Part shown: positions 1 to 9,339 of the stretch, in pieces
Position numbering within the stretch: the first letter of the stretch is position 1
Layout: the number at the start of each line of letters is the position of its first letter
Assembly: GCF_024298865.1 (NCBI RefSeq)
Contig: NZ_CP101161.1
Location: forward strand, 2,253,227 to 2,317,226
DNA from: Halorarius halobius
Lineage (GTDB): Archaea > Halobacteriota > Halobacteria > Halobacteriales > Haloarculaceae
DNA length: 64,000 nucleotides
Reading direction: 5' to 3'
Made by a program: the position numbers and the translations under genes
Notes under the pieces: generated by a model
Seen by the model: only the letters and a program-made list of their open reading frames with translations
Database searches by the model: none
What the model was told of the DNA's origin: nothing

Positions 1-1
1 C

Positions 2-2434
2 GCGGTAAACCCGCCGCCGGTCAGCGGGTCGCTCCGGACGACCAACGCCGGCGAGGTGGAACTGCGTGGCCTGTCGGACAGCGCCGCCGACGTGTGTGCG
101 ACGACGAGCACGACAGTCGAGAGCCGGTCGCTGACGTACCGCCCCGGCTACCACGTCTACAGCGAACCCGAGCACGTCACGCTCGAGAACACGCTGATAG
201 AGCAGGAGTTCGACGGCGGCAAACGTTACAGCACGCAGGACTTCGTCACGCCCGGGTCGGGCACCCCCAGCATCGACCTCGTGGTGCTGACCGGCGACGT
301 GGGCCGCGAGGGGACGGACTCGTACAGCCTCGACCTCGAACCGAGTCGCCGGTACGAGACGACGGTCGACCCCGGCTCGTCGTTCAGCGTGGTCGTCCCG
401 AGCACGCTGTCGGCGTCGACGTGGGAAGACGAGATACTGACCGACGACAGCGGGAGCACCTACTCGTTCGTGAACGGCGTCTCGTCGGTCGGGAGCGACA
501 ACTCGCGGGTGGAGATAACGTTCGCCGCCGGCGAGTACGACCTCAGCTGTGCGGCACTCGGGCTGAACGCCGACCCCGCCTACCAGCCGCCCGAGGGGTC
601 GACCGGGGGTGGCGGCGGCAACGCGTCGCTGGGCTACGGGAGCGGCGGCACGACGACGTACTCGCCCGAGAACGCTACGCAGACGCTCTCCCTTCCGAAC
701 GGCCGGTGGAGCGGCATCTCCTCGACGGACGAGTTCATCGTCAACGACGCCGACTACATCATCGCCTACAGCAGCGGCGTCGAGCGGTTCAAGGCGTCGT
801 TCCGGCTCGACAACGGCACCGGCGAGCTGGCGATGCGAATCAGGCTCTCGCGGTCGATCAGCCGGGACAGCGGCTGGAACACCAAGTCGGTCGCCATCAA
901 GAACGGCAACAACAACCAGGGCGCGACGCTGACGGACGAAGCGGCTCGCCGGATGTTCAACGACACCGCCTACGAGGGCGCCGACATCCTCGACATAACC
1001 AACTATCCCGGGCAGTCGCCCACGAGTACGTTCGCGGGATACCTCGAGGATGTCGCCACGATGGACGACAGCGACGTAAAGATAGTAACCTCCGACATCG
1101 AGGGACGGGCGAACGTCACCGTCCGGCGGGAGGTGCTGTTCTCGGCGGTTCAGCCACAGCCGTCGGACGGCGAGCAGTACGAGTTCGTCCGCGTCAACTT
1201 CGAGACGCCGACAAACACCGACGGATGGGAACTCGTCGACTCTGACGGCTCGACCACCTCGCTCCCGAGTACGACGCTGTCGGGCGAGGTGTACTTCGCG
1301 GCCGACGAGTCGGCGTTCGAGACGGAGCGAGGGCTGAACGACGACAAGGTGTACCCGCTGTCGACGGACCTCGAGGACGCCAGCGACGTGCTCGTACTGT
1401 ACGACGATCAGGACCAGTACCGCGACGAGGTGGCCTACGAGGAGAACAACGACTCCACGACGCCCACCACCACGAACGGCTGGCACGTCAACGAGGTCGG
1501 CCAGGGGACGGTCGCGAACCGGACACGCGCCGACGGTCGCTACCTCGACAACGACAGCGCCGCCGACTGGGGGACCAAGAGCCAGACGTCGTTCTTCACG
1601 ACGCCCGGCGTCCCGTCGGTGGCGTTCTCGCCGTCCAGCAACGGTAACAAGATACAGACGGTGAACAACCAGGGGACCGTCAGTACGTTCGGCATCGACA
1701 GCGGCCAGCCGAGCGTCCTCGGACCGAAAGCCGACATCGACGGCGACGGGCAGGACGAGGTGCCGTACGTCGACAACAACAACAACCTGAAGTACATGAA
1801 CTCGGACGGCACTGTCGTCGATCTCGACACGACGCTCAGCGGCGGCGCTAAGAAGGCGTCCATCGGCGTCGGTGACCCCGACCCCGACGACGCGCTCACG
1901 GTGTACTACGTCGGGTCCAACAGCAACGACCCGTACAGTGTCAAGCCCGGCGGGACCGCACAGCCGCTCACGGCTGCCGACGACAGTCTCATCGGTGCCG
2001 TCGGCTACGCCGACTTCGACGGCGACAGCGCGTCCGAACCGATCTTCATCGCCTCGCAGACCGAACTCGGCTACGTCGACGGTGGTACGGTCACAACCGT
2101 CTCCATGCAAGGCAGCACGAAGGTCTCGAAGAAGTCCGTCGGTGAACCGTTCCAGTACAACGGCGGCACCCGGGTGCCCATCCTGAACACCAACAAGAAC
2201 AACCAGATCGAACTGGTGAAACCCAACGGAAAGACGTCGACGATACTCAAGCAGGGCGCCACCCCCAAGCCGAAGAAGGCACCCATCGCGCCCCGCGACT
2301 GGGACGACGACGGCACGCCCGAACTGCTGTTCATCGACGGCAACGACAACCAGAAGATCAAACTGGTCGAACCCGGCACCGGCACCGTCCGGCTGGTGTA
2401 CGACCAGAAGGTGAAGGCGAAGGGCGTCAGGTAG
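2..2434 (+). CDS. Surface protein with pilin-like N-terminus (5' end outside window), lamin-tail-like and FG-GAP-like regions
   Basis: The frame is open from base 2, so the gene starts upstream of the window; the GTG at 56 is an internal valine. The visible part aligns by eye with residues about 85-160 of the next gene (shared patterns SGSLR and YxPxYHVY), so the two are tandem paralogues and the lost N-terminus was probably the same class III signal and pilin helix. Bases about 1170-1600 encode a segment resembling a lamin-tail domain that ends in SAADW. Bases about 1700-2430 hold three D-x-D-x-D-G-type repeats (DIDGDGQDE, YADFDGDS, DWDDDGTPE) typical of calcium-binding FG-GAP propeller blades. 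It is probably displayed on the cell surface or on a pilus-like fibre. The substrate or partner is unknown. Confidence 0.75.
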   Translation, partial: AVNPPPVSGSLRTTNAGEVELRGLSDSAADVCATTSTTVESRSLTYRPGYHVYSEPEHVTLENTLIEQEFDGGKRYSTQDFVTPGSGTPSIDLVVLTGDVGREGTDSYSLDLEPSRRYETTVDPGSSFSVVVPSTLSASTWEDEILTDDSGSTYSFVNGVSSVGSDNSRVEITFAAGEYDLSCAALGLNADPAYQPPEGSTGGGGGNASLGYGSGGTTTYSPENATQTLSLPNGRWSGISSTDEFIVNDADYIIAYSSGVERFKASFRLDNGTGELAMRIRLSRSISRDSGWNTKSVAIKNGNNNQGATLTDEAARRMFNDTAYEGADILDITNYPGQSPTSTFAGYLEDVATMDDSDVKIVTSDIEGRANVTVRREVLFSAVQPQPSDGEQYEFVRVNFETPTNTDGWELVDSDGSTTSLPSTTLSGEVYFAADESAFETERGLNDDKVYPLSTDLEDASDVLVLYDDQDQYRDEVAYEENNDSTTPTTTNGWHVNEVGQGTVANRTRADGRYLDNDSAADWGTKSQTSFFTTPGVPSVAFSPSSNGNKIQTVNNQGTVSTFGIDSGQPSVLGPKADIDGDGQDEVPYVDNNNNLKYMNSDGTVVDLDTTLSGGAKKASIGVGDPDPDDALTVYYVGSNSNDPYSVKPGGTAQPLTAADDSLIGAVGYADFDGDSASEPIFIASQTELGYVDGGTVTTVSMQGSTKVSKKSVGEPFQYNGGTRVPILNTNKNNQIELVKPNGKTSTILKQGATPKPKKAPIAPRDWDDDGTPELLFIDGNDNQKIKLVEPGTGTVRLVYDQKVKAKGVR

Positions 2435-2495
2435 CCGCGACGCTCGACCGTGACGGTTCGCGCCGCCGTCGAGGGTCGGTTCTGTCCTGTCATTC

Positions 2496-2541
2496 TATAT
2501 AAAAGCCGCATATACGTGGCAACTATCCGGATATATTTATA
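2496..2541 (+). promoter_or_regulatory. Two TATA boxes upstream of the second surface-protein gene
   Basis: TATATAAAA lies at 2496-2504 and TTTATA at 2536-2541. The second is centred about 25 bases before the ATG at 2564, the expected position for a leaderless archaeal transcript. The first would give a transcript with a leader of about 35-40 bases. Confidence 0.55.
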
Positions 2542-2563
2542 CGGCCGTCTCGTAACTTCCCGA

Positions 2564-4522
2564 ATGGATACGCGAGGACAGTCGATTCAGGTCGGAGCCA
2601 TCATCCTGTTCGGCTTCCTCGTCATCGCCTTCTCCGCGTATCAGGCATCCATCGTCCCCCAGCAGAACGAGGAGGTGGAGTTCCAGCACAGTCAGGACGT
2701 CGCCGAGGACATGCAGCAGTTACGCAACGACGTGGTGGAGGCCGGCACCACGGGGACCACGCGCACCGCCTCGGTCAGACTCGGGACGACGTATCCGCCG
2801 CGCACGTTCGCCTCTAACCCGAACCCGGCGTCGGGGTCGCTCCGTGCAGCGTCGGTCGGCTCGGGGGAGATATCGCTCGACGCACCGGGTGCGAACATCG
2901 AGAGCATCTGTGGCTACGATAAGGACGGCGACGACGCGGTGCCGAGTCGCTCGCTGGTGTACGAACCGAACTACCACGTCTACCAGTACGGACAGACCGT
3001 CGTGTACGAGAACAGCGTCGTCTATCGTCAGAACGACGACGGGGTCGTCCTCGACAGCGGACAGACGCTCATCACGGGGAATCAGATACGGATTCCCGCG
3101 CTCATCGGTGAGTACCAGCGCGCCGGAACGACCATGGTGTCTGTCGACGTCGCCGCGGGGAAGACCGGGGTCGGCACGACGGCCAACACGGGGGCGACCG
3201 AACTGACGGTCCCTTCGACGCTCGGGAAGGGGGAGTGGGAGACCCTGCTGGCGGGCGAACTGCAGGCGAACGGCGGGAACGTGACCGGAATAACCGACAA
3301 CGGCGACACGGTGACGTTCGCGCTCGCCAGCGCGGAGTACGACATCACCTGTCCGGTCGTCGGTGCCGGCACCACCCCGTCGAACCAGCCGGCGAACGTG
3401 AAAGGCGAGGCCGGCGGCATCAACCCCTCCGCGTCGGGCGACGTGCGCCTGAGCGACGTCGAGCGTCACACCTCGCCCAAGGACGTCATCGTACTGAGCT
3501 TCACCAACCCGGGCGACGAGGTGAATCTCAGTCAGGCCCGGTTCAACTTCTATCAGGCCAGCACGGACGACGGTCCGGACCAGCTGGACCTGTCGGGGTA
3601 CGACCTCGGCGCGACCAGCGTGGGCACGACGGTCGTCAGCGACCTCCAGCGCCGGGGCGCACCCGACGAGCCGTCCCCGAACCTGACGTTCACCGGCGGC
3701 GGGTCCGTCACGGCCGTCGCCCTGCGCTACGAGGACTCGACCGGGAGCATCTACAGCCCGGCTCAGGACGACATCTCGGTCGTCAATCTGGTGTTCTCCG
3801 ACGGTCAGGAGGCGAACTACTTCGTCAACGTCCCCAAGCAGGGCACGACGGTCAGCAACGACGCGCCGACGGCTGACTTCACGTATTCGACGAGCTTCCC
3901 CAACACCGTGGATGTCGATGGCGGAGCAAGTAGTGACCCCGACGGTTCTATCAGTACCTACGAGTGGGACTGGACCAGTAACGGGGGGTACGATCCATCC
4001 GGACAGACCGTCAGTCACATGTACACGAACTCCGGGTCGTACGACATCACGCTCCGAGTGACCGATAACGCTGGTGCGACAGACACGGTAACGAAAACGG
4101 TCGCTGTGACGACAGCCGGCAGCGTCCCTGGCTTTAGTAGCGCTTCAGCGACAGATTTAGCAAAGAACCAGATGGACACGCAGACCATCACGTTCAGAAT
4201 CAACCAAACGCTGAACGCCGGCGAGACAGTCAGCATCAATCTCGATGCCCCCCAGAGCGTGAAAACTAACGGTCAGATAAACGATGTCGATTACCGGTCT
4301 GGAAGCGGCCCATCGGTCACCGGCGGCGGAGGTAGCGCGACACTGTCTGCTGGTCGAGAGACGGCGAGTATCACGTACTCGCCTCCGCCTTCTGGTTTAC
4401 CTGGTGGAACTCAGGTGAGTCTCTCGATTGAGGCTGAAACGAAAAACGGGGGTCCCTATACGATTCAGTTCAGCCGTTCAGACGGCTCCGGAACGGAGAC
4501 CGCGACGTTCACGATCAACTAG
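2564..4522 (+). CDS. Pilin-like surface protein with PKD domain
   Basis: The protein has 652 residues. The N-terminus MDTRGQSIQVGAII is followed by a hydrophobic helix to about residue 28, as in haloarchaeal proteins processed by prepilin peptidase; cleavage is expected near the RGQ. Residues about 45-400 form a beta-rich ectodomain shared with the upstream gene. A PKD domain covers about 432-515 (PTADFTYS, then DPDGSISTYEWDW and GSYDITLRVTD), and a last beta domain of about 130 residues follows. The ATG at 2564 was chosen because a TATA box lies 25 bases upstream; an in-frame start at 2450 would add 38 non-signal residues. From about base 3880 the DNA is visibly less GC-rich than before, which suggests a swapped-in C-terminal module. 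Likely role: surface adhesion or fibre component. Confidence 0.75.
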   Translation: MDTRGQSIQVGAIILFGFLVIAFSAYQASIVPQQNEEVEFQHSQDVAEDMQQLRNDVVEAGTTGTTRTASVRLGTTYPPRTFASNPNPASGSLRAASVGSGEISLDAPGANIESICGYDKDGDDAVPSRSLVYEPNYHVYQYGQTVVYENSVVYRQNDDGVVLDSGQTLITGNQIRIPALIGEYQRAGTTMVSVDVAAGKTGVGTTANTGATELTVPSTLGKGEWETLLAGELQANGGNVTGITDNGDTVTFALASAEYDITCPVVGAGTTPSNQPANVKGEAGGINPSASGDVRLSDVERHTSPKDVIVLSFTNPGDEVNLSQARFNFYQASTDDGPDQLDLSGYDLGATSVGTTVVSDLQRRGAPDEPSPNLTFTGGGSVTAVALRYEDSTGSIYSPAQDDISVVNLVFSDGQEANYFVNVPKQGTTVSNDAPTADFTYSTSFPNTVDVDGGASSDPDGSISTYEWDWTSNGGYDPSGQTVSHMYTNSGSYDITLRVTDNAGATDTVTKTVAVTTAGSVPGFSSASATDLAKNQMDTQTITFRINQTLNAGETVSINLDAPQSVKTNGQINDVDYRSGSGPSVTGGGGSATLSAGRETASITYSPPPSGLPGGTQVSLSIEAETKNGGPYTIQFSRSDGSGTETATFTIN

Positions 4523-4616
4523 GCCCCAACTCTCCGATTCCGTGTTTTGATGAGCCACGCGCTATTCGCCACTAGGACTATAGCACGGGGTTCCGTGGTT
4601 GTCGCAGAGGATCGTG

Positions 4617-5078
4617 ATGGGGCTGAGCCTCGGACCTCGATGGCCGTATTCACTTTACCGAAGTCAGAATCAGGCCCCCGACCGCGCCCAGTCGGAGGTG
4701 GTCGGCGTCGTCCTGCTCGTCGCGCTCATCGTGAGCGTCGTCGCCGTGTTCGCCGTCCCCGCCATCCTCGACGTCGACACGGACCCGGCGCCGTTCGTCG
4801 GCGCGGAGGTGTCGGCCACCACCGAGCACGTCACCGTCGTTCACGGCGGCGGCGACGCCGTCCCGTCGCGTGACATCGTGGTCGTCCTCCGGTACGGGGA
4901 CACGGCCGACCGCGTGCGCCTCGACGGCGCCCACGCCGGCCCGTTCGTGCCCGGTGATGCGGTCACCCTGCCGCTCGACCCGCCGGTTCCGTTCGGCTCG
5001 CTCGTCCGGGTGCAGGTCGTCCACGCGCCGACTGGCACGTCGTACGTCTCCGACGCGGTCGTCGCCCAGGGCGCCTGA
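4617..5078 (+). CDS. Archaeal type IV pilin-like protein
   Basis: A 153-residue protein. After a leader of about 22 residues comes DRAQSEVVGVVLL and a hydrophobic helix, the pattern of the archaeal type IV pilin N-terminal domain (Pfam DUF1628/Pilin_N). Cleavage by prepilin peptidase is expected after the DR. The remaining 100 residues are beta-rich (TTEHVTVVHGGGD), as in small haloarchaeal pilins. ATG 4617 is preferred over TTG 4599 because a TATA-like CTATAG lies near 4578. It follows the two large pilin-like proteins on the same strand, so the three may form or decorate one surface structure; this is inferred from position only. Confidence 0.7.
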   Translation: MGLSLGPRWPYSLYRSQNQAPDRAQSEVVGVVLLVALIVSVVAVFAVPAILDVDTDPAPFVGAEVSATTEHVTVVHGGGDAVPSRDIVVVLRYGDTADRVRLDGAHAGPFVPGDAVTLPLDPPVPFGSLVRVQVVHAPTGTSYVSDAVVAQGA

Positions 5079-5141
5079 ATTTCGACACGCGTCGAAGCTC
5101 TCGTCGTCAAACACTTATACCGGTGGTGCGACCCTCCGACC

Positions 5142-6479
5142 ATGACGAACGTGGGCATCGACGCGGTCGACATCTGGACCGGCAAACTGAAACTCGACCT
5201 GGCGGAGACGTTCGCGCCCGAGAAGGGCGACGACCCCGAGAAGTACACGAAGGGGCTGGGGCTGTACGAGTCGTCGTTCCCCGACACGTACGAGGACATC
5301 GTGACGATGGGCGCGAACGCCTGCAAGCGGCTGATGAAGCGCAAGGGGCTCGAACCCGACGACATCGGCCGCATCGACGTGGCCACGGAGTCGTCGTTCG
5401 ACAACTCCAAGCCGATTTCGACGTACATCGCGGGCTGTCTCGAGGACGTGTTCGACGGCGACTTCCACCACGCCAACAAGGGCGAACGGAAGTTCGCCTG
5501 CGTCGCGGGCACGCAGGCCATCGACGACGCGTTCAACTGGATTCGCGCCGGGCGAAATCGTGGTCGGTCGGCTATCGTCGTCGCCACGGACACGGCCCTC
5601 TACGAGCGGGGCGACCCCGGCGAGGCCACCCAGGGGGCCGGTGCGGTGGCGATGCTCGTCTCCGAGGACCCCGACCTCGTCGAACTGTCCGCGGAGCAGG
5701 GGTACGGGAGCGCCGACGAGACGGACTTCCTGAAGCCGAACCAGCAGTTCCCCAGCGTCGACGGGAAGCGGTCGGTGCAGGTGTATCTCGCGCGGATGCG
5801 CGAGGCGCTCGTCGACTACGAGTCCGTCGCGGGCGACATCCACCCCGACGACTTCGCGTACGCGCCGTTCCACACCCCGTTCCCGGGGATGGTGCGCCGC
5901 GCCGCCCTGCTCGCCTACCGGCACATCACCCGCGACACCGAAATCGAGGAGGAACTGGCGGCCGACATCGGCCGCCAACCACGCGAGGAGGCGTTCGACG
6001 ACTACGAAGCGTACCAGGACGCGCTCAGCGACTACACGGACGCGCTGAAGGGAACCGACCGCTACGCTGACTGGTACGACGCCGCCATCGAGCCGACCTT
6101 GGACATCGCCCGTCACGTCGGCAACTGGTACACCGGGAGCGTCCACGTCGCCCGCGTCGCCTGCCTCCGGCGCGCGCTGAACGAGGGCCGCGACGTTTCC
6201 GGCAAGCGCCTCCTGCTGGCCTCCTACGGGTCGGGCGCACAGGCCGAGATTCACCACGAGACCGTCCAAGACGGCTGGAAGGCCGAACTCGAGGAGCTGA
6301 ACATCGACGAGCAGATAGCCGCCCGCTACGACCTCTCGTTCGAGGAGTACGAGCAGGTCCACGCCGCCCACGACCACTCTCAGGACCGTGACTTCGAGGA
6401 GTTCACGGCGCCCAGCGACGAGTTCGTCTTCGATGGCTGGGGCCGGATGGGCGAGCGGAAGTACCGCTACGTCGAGTAG
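5142..6479 (+). CDS. hmgB: Hydroxymethylglutaryl-CoA synthase
   Basis: A 445-residue protein condensing acetyl-CoA with acetoacetyl-CoA to HMG-CoA, the step before HMG-CoA reductase in mevalonate synthesis for archaeal isoprenoid lipids. It has the thiolase-fold landmarks of archaeal HMGS: MTNVGIDAVDIW at the start, the acid in ATESSFDNSK, the nucleophile Cys120 in ERKFACVAGTQ, and AYAPFHTPFPGM with the catalytic His. Length is normal. A TATA box (CTTATA, 5112-5116 region) lies 28 bases before the ATG, so the mRNA is probably leaderless. The 3' end overlaps the convergent HTH gene by 13 bases. An acetyl-CoA acyltransferase that could supply acetoacetyl-CoA is at 44.5 kb, not adjacent. Confidence 0.95.
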   Translation: MTNVGIDAVDIWTGKLKLDLAETFAPEKGDDPEKYTKGLGLYESSFPDTYEDIVTMGANACKRLMKRKGLEPDDIGRIDVATESSFDNSKPISTYIAGCLEDVFDGDFHHANKGERKFACVAGTQAIDDAFNWIRAGRNRGRSAIVVATDTALYERGDPGEATQGAGAVAMLVSEDPDLVELSAEQGYGSADETDFLKPNQQFPSVDGKRSVQVYLARMREALVDYESVAGDIHPDDFAYAPFHTPFPGMVRRAALLAYRHITRDTEIEEELAADIGRQPREEAFDDYEAYQDALSDYTDALKGTDRYADWYDAAIEPTLDIARHVGNWYTGSVHVARVACLRRALNEGRDVSGKRLLLASYGSGAQAEIHHETVQDGWKAELEELNIDEQIAARYDLSFEEYEQVHAAHDHSQDRDFEEFTAPSDEFVFDGWGRMGERKYRYVE

Positions 6480-7291
6480 TCCGTCGTCGCGACGCGTCCG
6501 GAGCCGTCGAACGTCGCGGTCACCGACGCTCCCGCCCGTTCGAACGTCGCGTGGACCCGGGTGGGCTCCCGCTCGACGTCCGTCGCCGCTTCGACGAACG
6601 GCACCTCCCAGAACGGCCGTCTCGCTGGGTCGGTGCCGTGCGCGCGGAGGAACTCCGCCACCTCCGGCACCGTCAGCGCGAACATCGCCACCGGCCCGCG
6701 ATACGCGCGGCCACAGCGGTCGCAGGTGCCCCGGAACACGTGGTCGATGCCGGGTGCGGGCGAACTACCGAGCGACAACTCGACCGTGCCGTGACAGAGC
6801 CGACAGACCCCCCGGCGGACGTGGTCCGCGTCGGTCCTGACGGACAGCGCCGTCAACTCGAGTAGCGCCTCCAGCGACCGCTCGGCGGCGCTTCCGGGCG
6901 GGAGTTCGTGGGTGAACGCGTGGTCGTTCGGACAGCCGACGCGGACGACGCCGTCGGCGTACCCCGCCGACAGCCCCGCCCCGCAGAACTGGCAGTCCAC
7001 GTCGAGCGGCGTCGGGTCGCGTTCGTAGTCGTCGTACGCACCCGCCAGAAGCGGCGCGACGACGGCCCGCCCCTGGTAGCTGAGCCGGTAGCCGCCGTCC
7101 GTCTCCTCGACGAACGTGCCGCGCAGTTGGTCTAGATGGTAGTTGAAGTTCCCCGAGTCGTCGACGCCCGCCCGGCGTCGCAGGTCGGAAAACGACGGCT
7201 CCTCACCCTCGCGGCTCGCCGCCACCAGCGCCCGCAGGATGGCCAGCCGCGTCCGGTTGGCCGCGAGGTCGAACGGCGAGACATCGTCCAT
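6467..7291 (-). CDS. ArsR-like winged-helix regulator with zinc ribbons
   Basis: A 274-residue protein. Residues 1-80 form an ArsR/MarR-like winged helix (FDLAANRTRLAILRALV, then FSDLRRRAGVDDSGNFNYHLDQL and a GYRLS wing). After it come zinc-binding pairs: CQFCGAG with a later CPND, and CRLCHG paired with CDRCGRA. This architecture is common in haloarchaeal regulators of unknown ligand. ATG 7291 is chosen because the winged helix starts directly there; the frame is open further upstream but that part is low-complexity arginine-rich. It is divergent from the CPBP protease gene, with 97 bases between the two starts, so it may control that gene. It is convergent with hmgB. Confidence 0.75.
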   Translation of the reverse strand: MDDVSPFDLAANRTRLAILRALVAASREGEEPSFSDLRRRAGVDDSGNFNYHLDQLRGTFVEETDGGYRLSYQGRAVVAPLLAGAYDDYERDPTPLDVDCQFCGAGLSAGYADGVVRVGCPNDHAFTHELPPGSAAERSLEALLELTALSVRTDADHVRRGVCRLCHGTVELSLGSSPAPGIDHVFRGTCDRCGRAYRGPVAMFALTVPEVAEFLRAHGTDPARRPFWEVPFVEAATDVEREPTRVHATFERAGASVTATFDGSGRVATTDYST

Positions 7292-7388
7292 GCAGGCAGT
7301 CGCTCGTGACCGAGCATATTCCTGTCGGCTGGCGTACAGCAAACGGCTACGGGAATCGCTTTTCACCCGCCGCCTCCGACTGCCGAGT

Positions 7389-8231
7389 ATGGTGCCTGAC
7401 GCACTCCGTGACCATCCGGTCGCGGCGTTCGTCGCGGTGGCGTACGGTTTCTCGTGGGCGTGGTGGGTCGGCGGCGGCCTCCTGTTCGGCGGCCGCACCG
7501 TCGCGTTTACCGCCGTCCAGATCGTCGGCTCCTTCGGTCCCGCGGTCGCGGCCGCCCTGCTCGCATCGACGGTCGGGCCGGGCCTCCGGTCGTGGGCACG
7601 CGGCCTGTTCCGGGTTCGGGTGCCGCTCCGCTGGTACGCCGCGGCCATCGGCGTCCCGCTTCTGGTGCCGGTCGGCGTCACGGCGTGGTGGGCCGCCCGC
7701 GGCGGGACGCTCGACCTCTCGCTGGTGCCGGGCCGACTCGTCCGCTACCTGTTCGGCTTCGTGTTCGTCGCCCTGGTCGGCGGCGGCAACGAGGAACCCG
7801 GCTGGCGGGGCTGGATGCTCCCGAAACTGCAGGAGACGTACGGCGCGCTCACCTCCGCGGTCGCCGTCGGGCTCGCGTGGGCGGCGTGGCACGCGCCGCT
7901 GTTCGTGTTCTCGCCGGCGTACGCCGGCCGGCCGCCCGTCGCCTACGCCGCGTTCGTCGTCGCCGCTTCGGTCGTGTTCGCGTGGCTCTACAACGGCTCC
8001 GGGAGCGTCGTGCCCGTCGCGGTCCTGCTCCACGTCGGGGTCAACACGGCGACGGTGCTGGCACCCGTCCCGCGGACGGCGATGCAGTCCCCCGGATTCA
8101 GCCAGGCCGGGCTGTACGTCCAACTCGGCGTCTGGACGCTCGTCGCGCTGGCCGCCGTCGCGGTCCACGGCCGGGAGACGCTCGCGGCCGGAGCGGCCCG
8201 CGTGGTGCCGACGGCGGACGCGGGCGGGTAG
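7389..8231 (+). CDS. CPBP family intramembrane metalloprotease
   Basis: A 280-residue membrane protein with several hydrophobic segments. It has the CPBP/CAAX-protease motifs: EEPGWRG (Glu135, Glu136, Arg140), WAAWHAPLF (His168) and LLHVGVNTA near the end. These glutamates and histidines form the catalytic site of Rce1-type glutamyl proteases, so it is probably active. The substrate is unknown: archaea of this type usually lack CAAX prenylation, and relatives act in bacteriocin immunity or protein processing. ATG 7389 begins just before the first membrane segment. The divergent winged-helix gene is the obvious candidate regulator. Confidence 0.85.
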   Translation: MVPDALRDHPVAAFVAVAYGFSWAWWVGGGLLFGGRTVAFTAVQIVGSFGPAVAAALLASTVGPGLRSWARGLFRVRVPLRWYAAAIGVPLLVPVGVTAWWAARGGTLDLSLVPGRLVRYLFGFVFVALVGGGNEEPGWRGWMLPKLQETYGALTSAVAVGLAWAAWHAPLFVFSPAYAGRPPVAYAAFVVAASVVFAWLYNGSGSVVPVAVLLHVGVNTATVLAPVPRTAMQSPGFSQAGLYVQLGVWTLVALAAVAVHGRETLAAGAARVVPTADAGG

Positions 8232-8261
8232 AGTTAAGGGACGCCCCCCGTCAGTAGCAGT

Positions 8262-8495
8262 ATGGACGACTCAGCGTACGACGAACTCGTCTCGTCGCTG
8301 ACGCCCCAAGAGTCCGGGGGTGGGGTGACGAGCTACCGCAACACAGTCAGCGTCGCCTGCCCGGCCTGCGAGGAGCCGTTCGACGACCTCGTCGTCGTTC
8401 ACGACGACGAGACGCCGCTAGAACTCAGCCGGATGCTCGACATCTGTGTCTCCCGGCACGACGGCGACGTGCTGCTGTTCACACACCGGCACTAG
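8262..8495 (+). CDS. Small haloarchaeal CPxC protein
   Basis: A 77-residue acidic protein with one CPAC knuckle at about residue 34 (VACPACEEPFDDLVVV) and a further Cys near residue 67 (DICVSRHDGD). It resembles short conserved haloarchaeal zinc-ribbon-like proteins often found near motility or signalling genes, but no function can be read from the sequence. It starts 30 bases after the CPBP protease and may share its transcript. An AGTTAAGGG stretch between them could be a separate weak TATA box. Confidence 0.65.
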   Translation: MDDSAYDELVSSLTPQESGGGVTSYRNTVSVACPACEEPFDDLVVVHDDETPLELSRMLDICVSRHDGDVLLFTHRH

Positions 8496-8515
8496 CTAGT
8501 CACACATCGGACTAG

Positions 8516-9226
8516 CTACGGCAGCTCCCGCAGACCCTCGAGCATCTCCTCGAGGTCCATCGTCGTCACGGCCAGCGAGAAGCCGTCCGCACCCGCGAGT
8601 TTAGGTGCGTGTTCCCACAGGTCCTCGCGGTCGATGCCGTGCAACAGGACTGCCGACGGCGTCGGCGTGACGACTCGGAGCGCGACCAGCGGTGACTCAC
8701 CCCGGGTGACGCCGCTGAACGCGAGCACGCGGTTCGTCGACTGGCCGTACAGCCGGTAGAACTCCTCGGAGGAGAGCCGCGTGATGGCCTCGATGGAGTT
8801 GATGACGGTGTGGCCCGCGACGGTAGTCGCGGTCCCCTCCGCGACTTCGGTCGCGTCGACGGCGTCGTAGAAGCGCTCCAGCGGAATCGTCGCCGGATAC
8901 TCCCGCAGGTCGTGGACGATGTCGGACTCGAACCCCGCCGAGAGCACCCGGGCGAACTGGCGGACGCGCTCGCCGCCCCGCCGCTCGTCGATGGCGAGCA
9001 GGCCGCGGACGAACCGCCGGACGACGCCGATGCCCGGCGACTCGCGGCGGCCCGACTCGTAGTCGGAGACGACCGACGCCGACACGTCGAGTTCCGCCGC
9101 GAGGTCGGTGCCAGCGACGCCGAACTCCTCGCGCCACTTCCGGAGGGTGGCGCCGGGGTCGTCGCTCAACACCACCTCGCCGGCTATCTTCTCGGCCAGT
9201 TCCCGGCGGGCCTCGCGGTCGGGCAT
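8516..9226 (-). CDS. XRE-type HTH transcriptional regulator (COG1709-like)
   Basis: A 236-residue protein. Residues about 20-65 hold a Cro/C1-type helix-turn-helix (LRKWREEFGVAGTDLAAEL, then VSASVVSDYESGRRESPGI). A C-terminal domain of about 150 residues follows with VAGHTVINSIEAI. This layout matches a conserved archaeal family of putative regulators (COG1709) with an undefined ligand. ATG 9226 is preferred over the start 27 bases upstream, since homologues begin with a short charged helix before the HTH. It is divergent from the DUF457 gene at 9340. Target genes are unknown. Confidence 0.8.
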   Translation of the reverse strand: MPDREARRELAEKIAGEVVLSDDPGATLRKWREEFGVAGTDLAAELDVSASVVSDYESGRRESPGIGVVRRFVRGLLAIDERRGGERVRQFARVLSAGFESDIVHDLREYPATIPLERFYDAVDATEVAEGTATTVAGHTVINSIEAITRLSSEEFYRLYGQSTNRVLAFSGVTRGESPLVALRVVTPTPSAVLLHGIDREDLWEHAPKLAGADGFSLAVTTMDLEEMLEGLRELP

Positions 9227-9339
9227 GGCCGGCGCTTTCGCGCCGCGGGTCAAGAGCGTTCCCCAAAGCGGTCCCCACGAGAACGCCCCGGCTCACCCGG
9301 CGGACGCCTTAAGTCCGTGCCGTCCTCACTCCCCCGCAG

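Noticed and set aside
5115..6377. 420-codon frame opposite hmgB
   Set aside because: Antisense of a clear HMG-CoA synthase gene; such long frames arise from GC-rich third positions.
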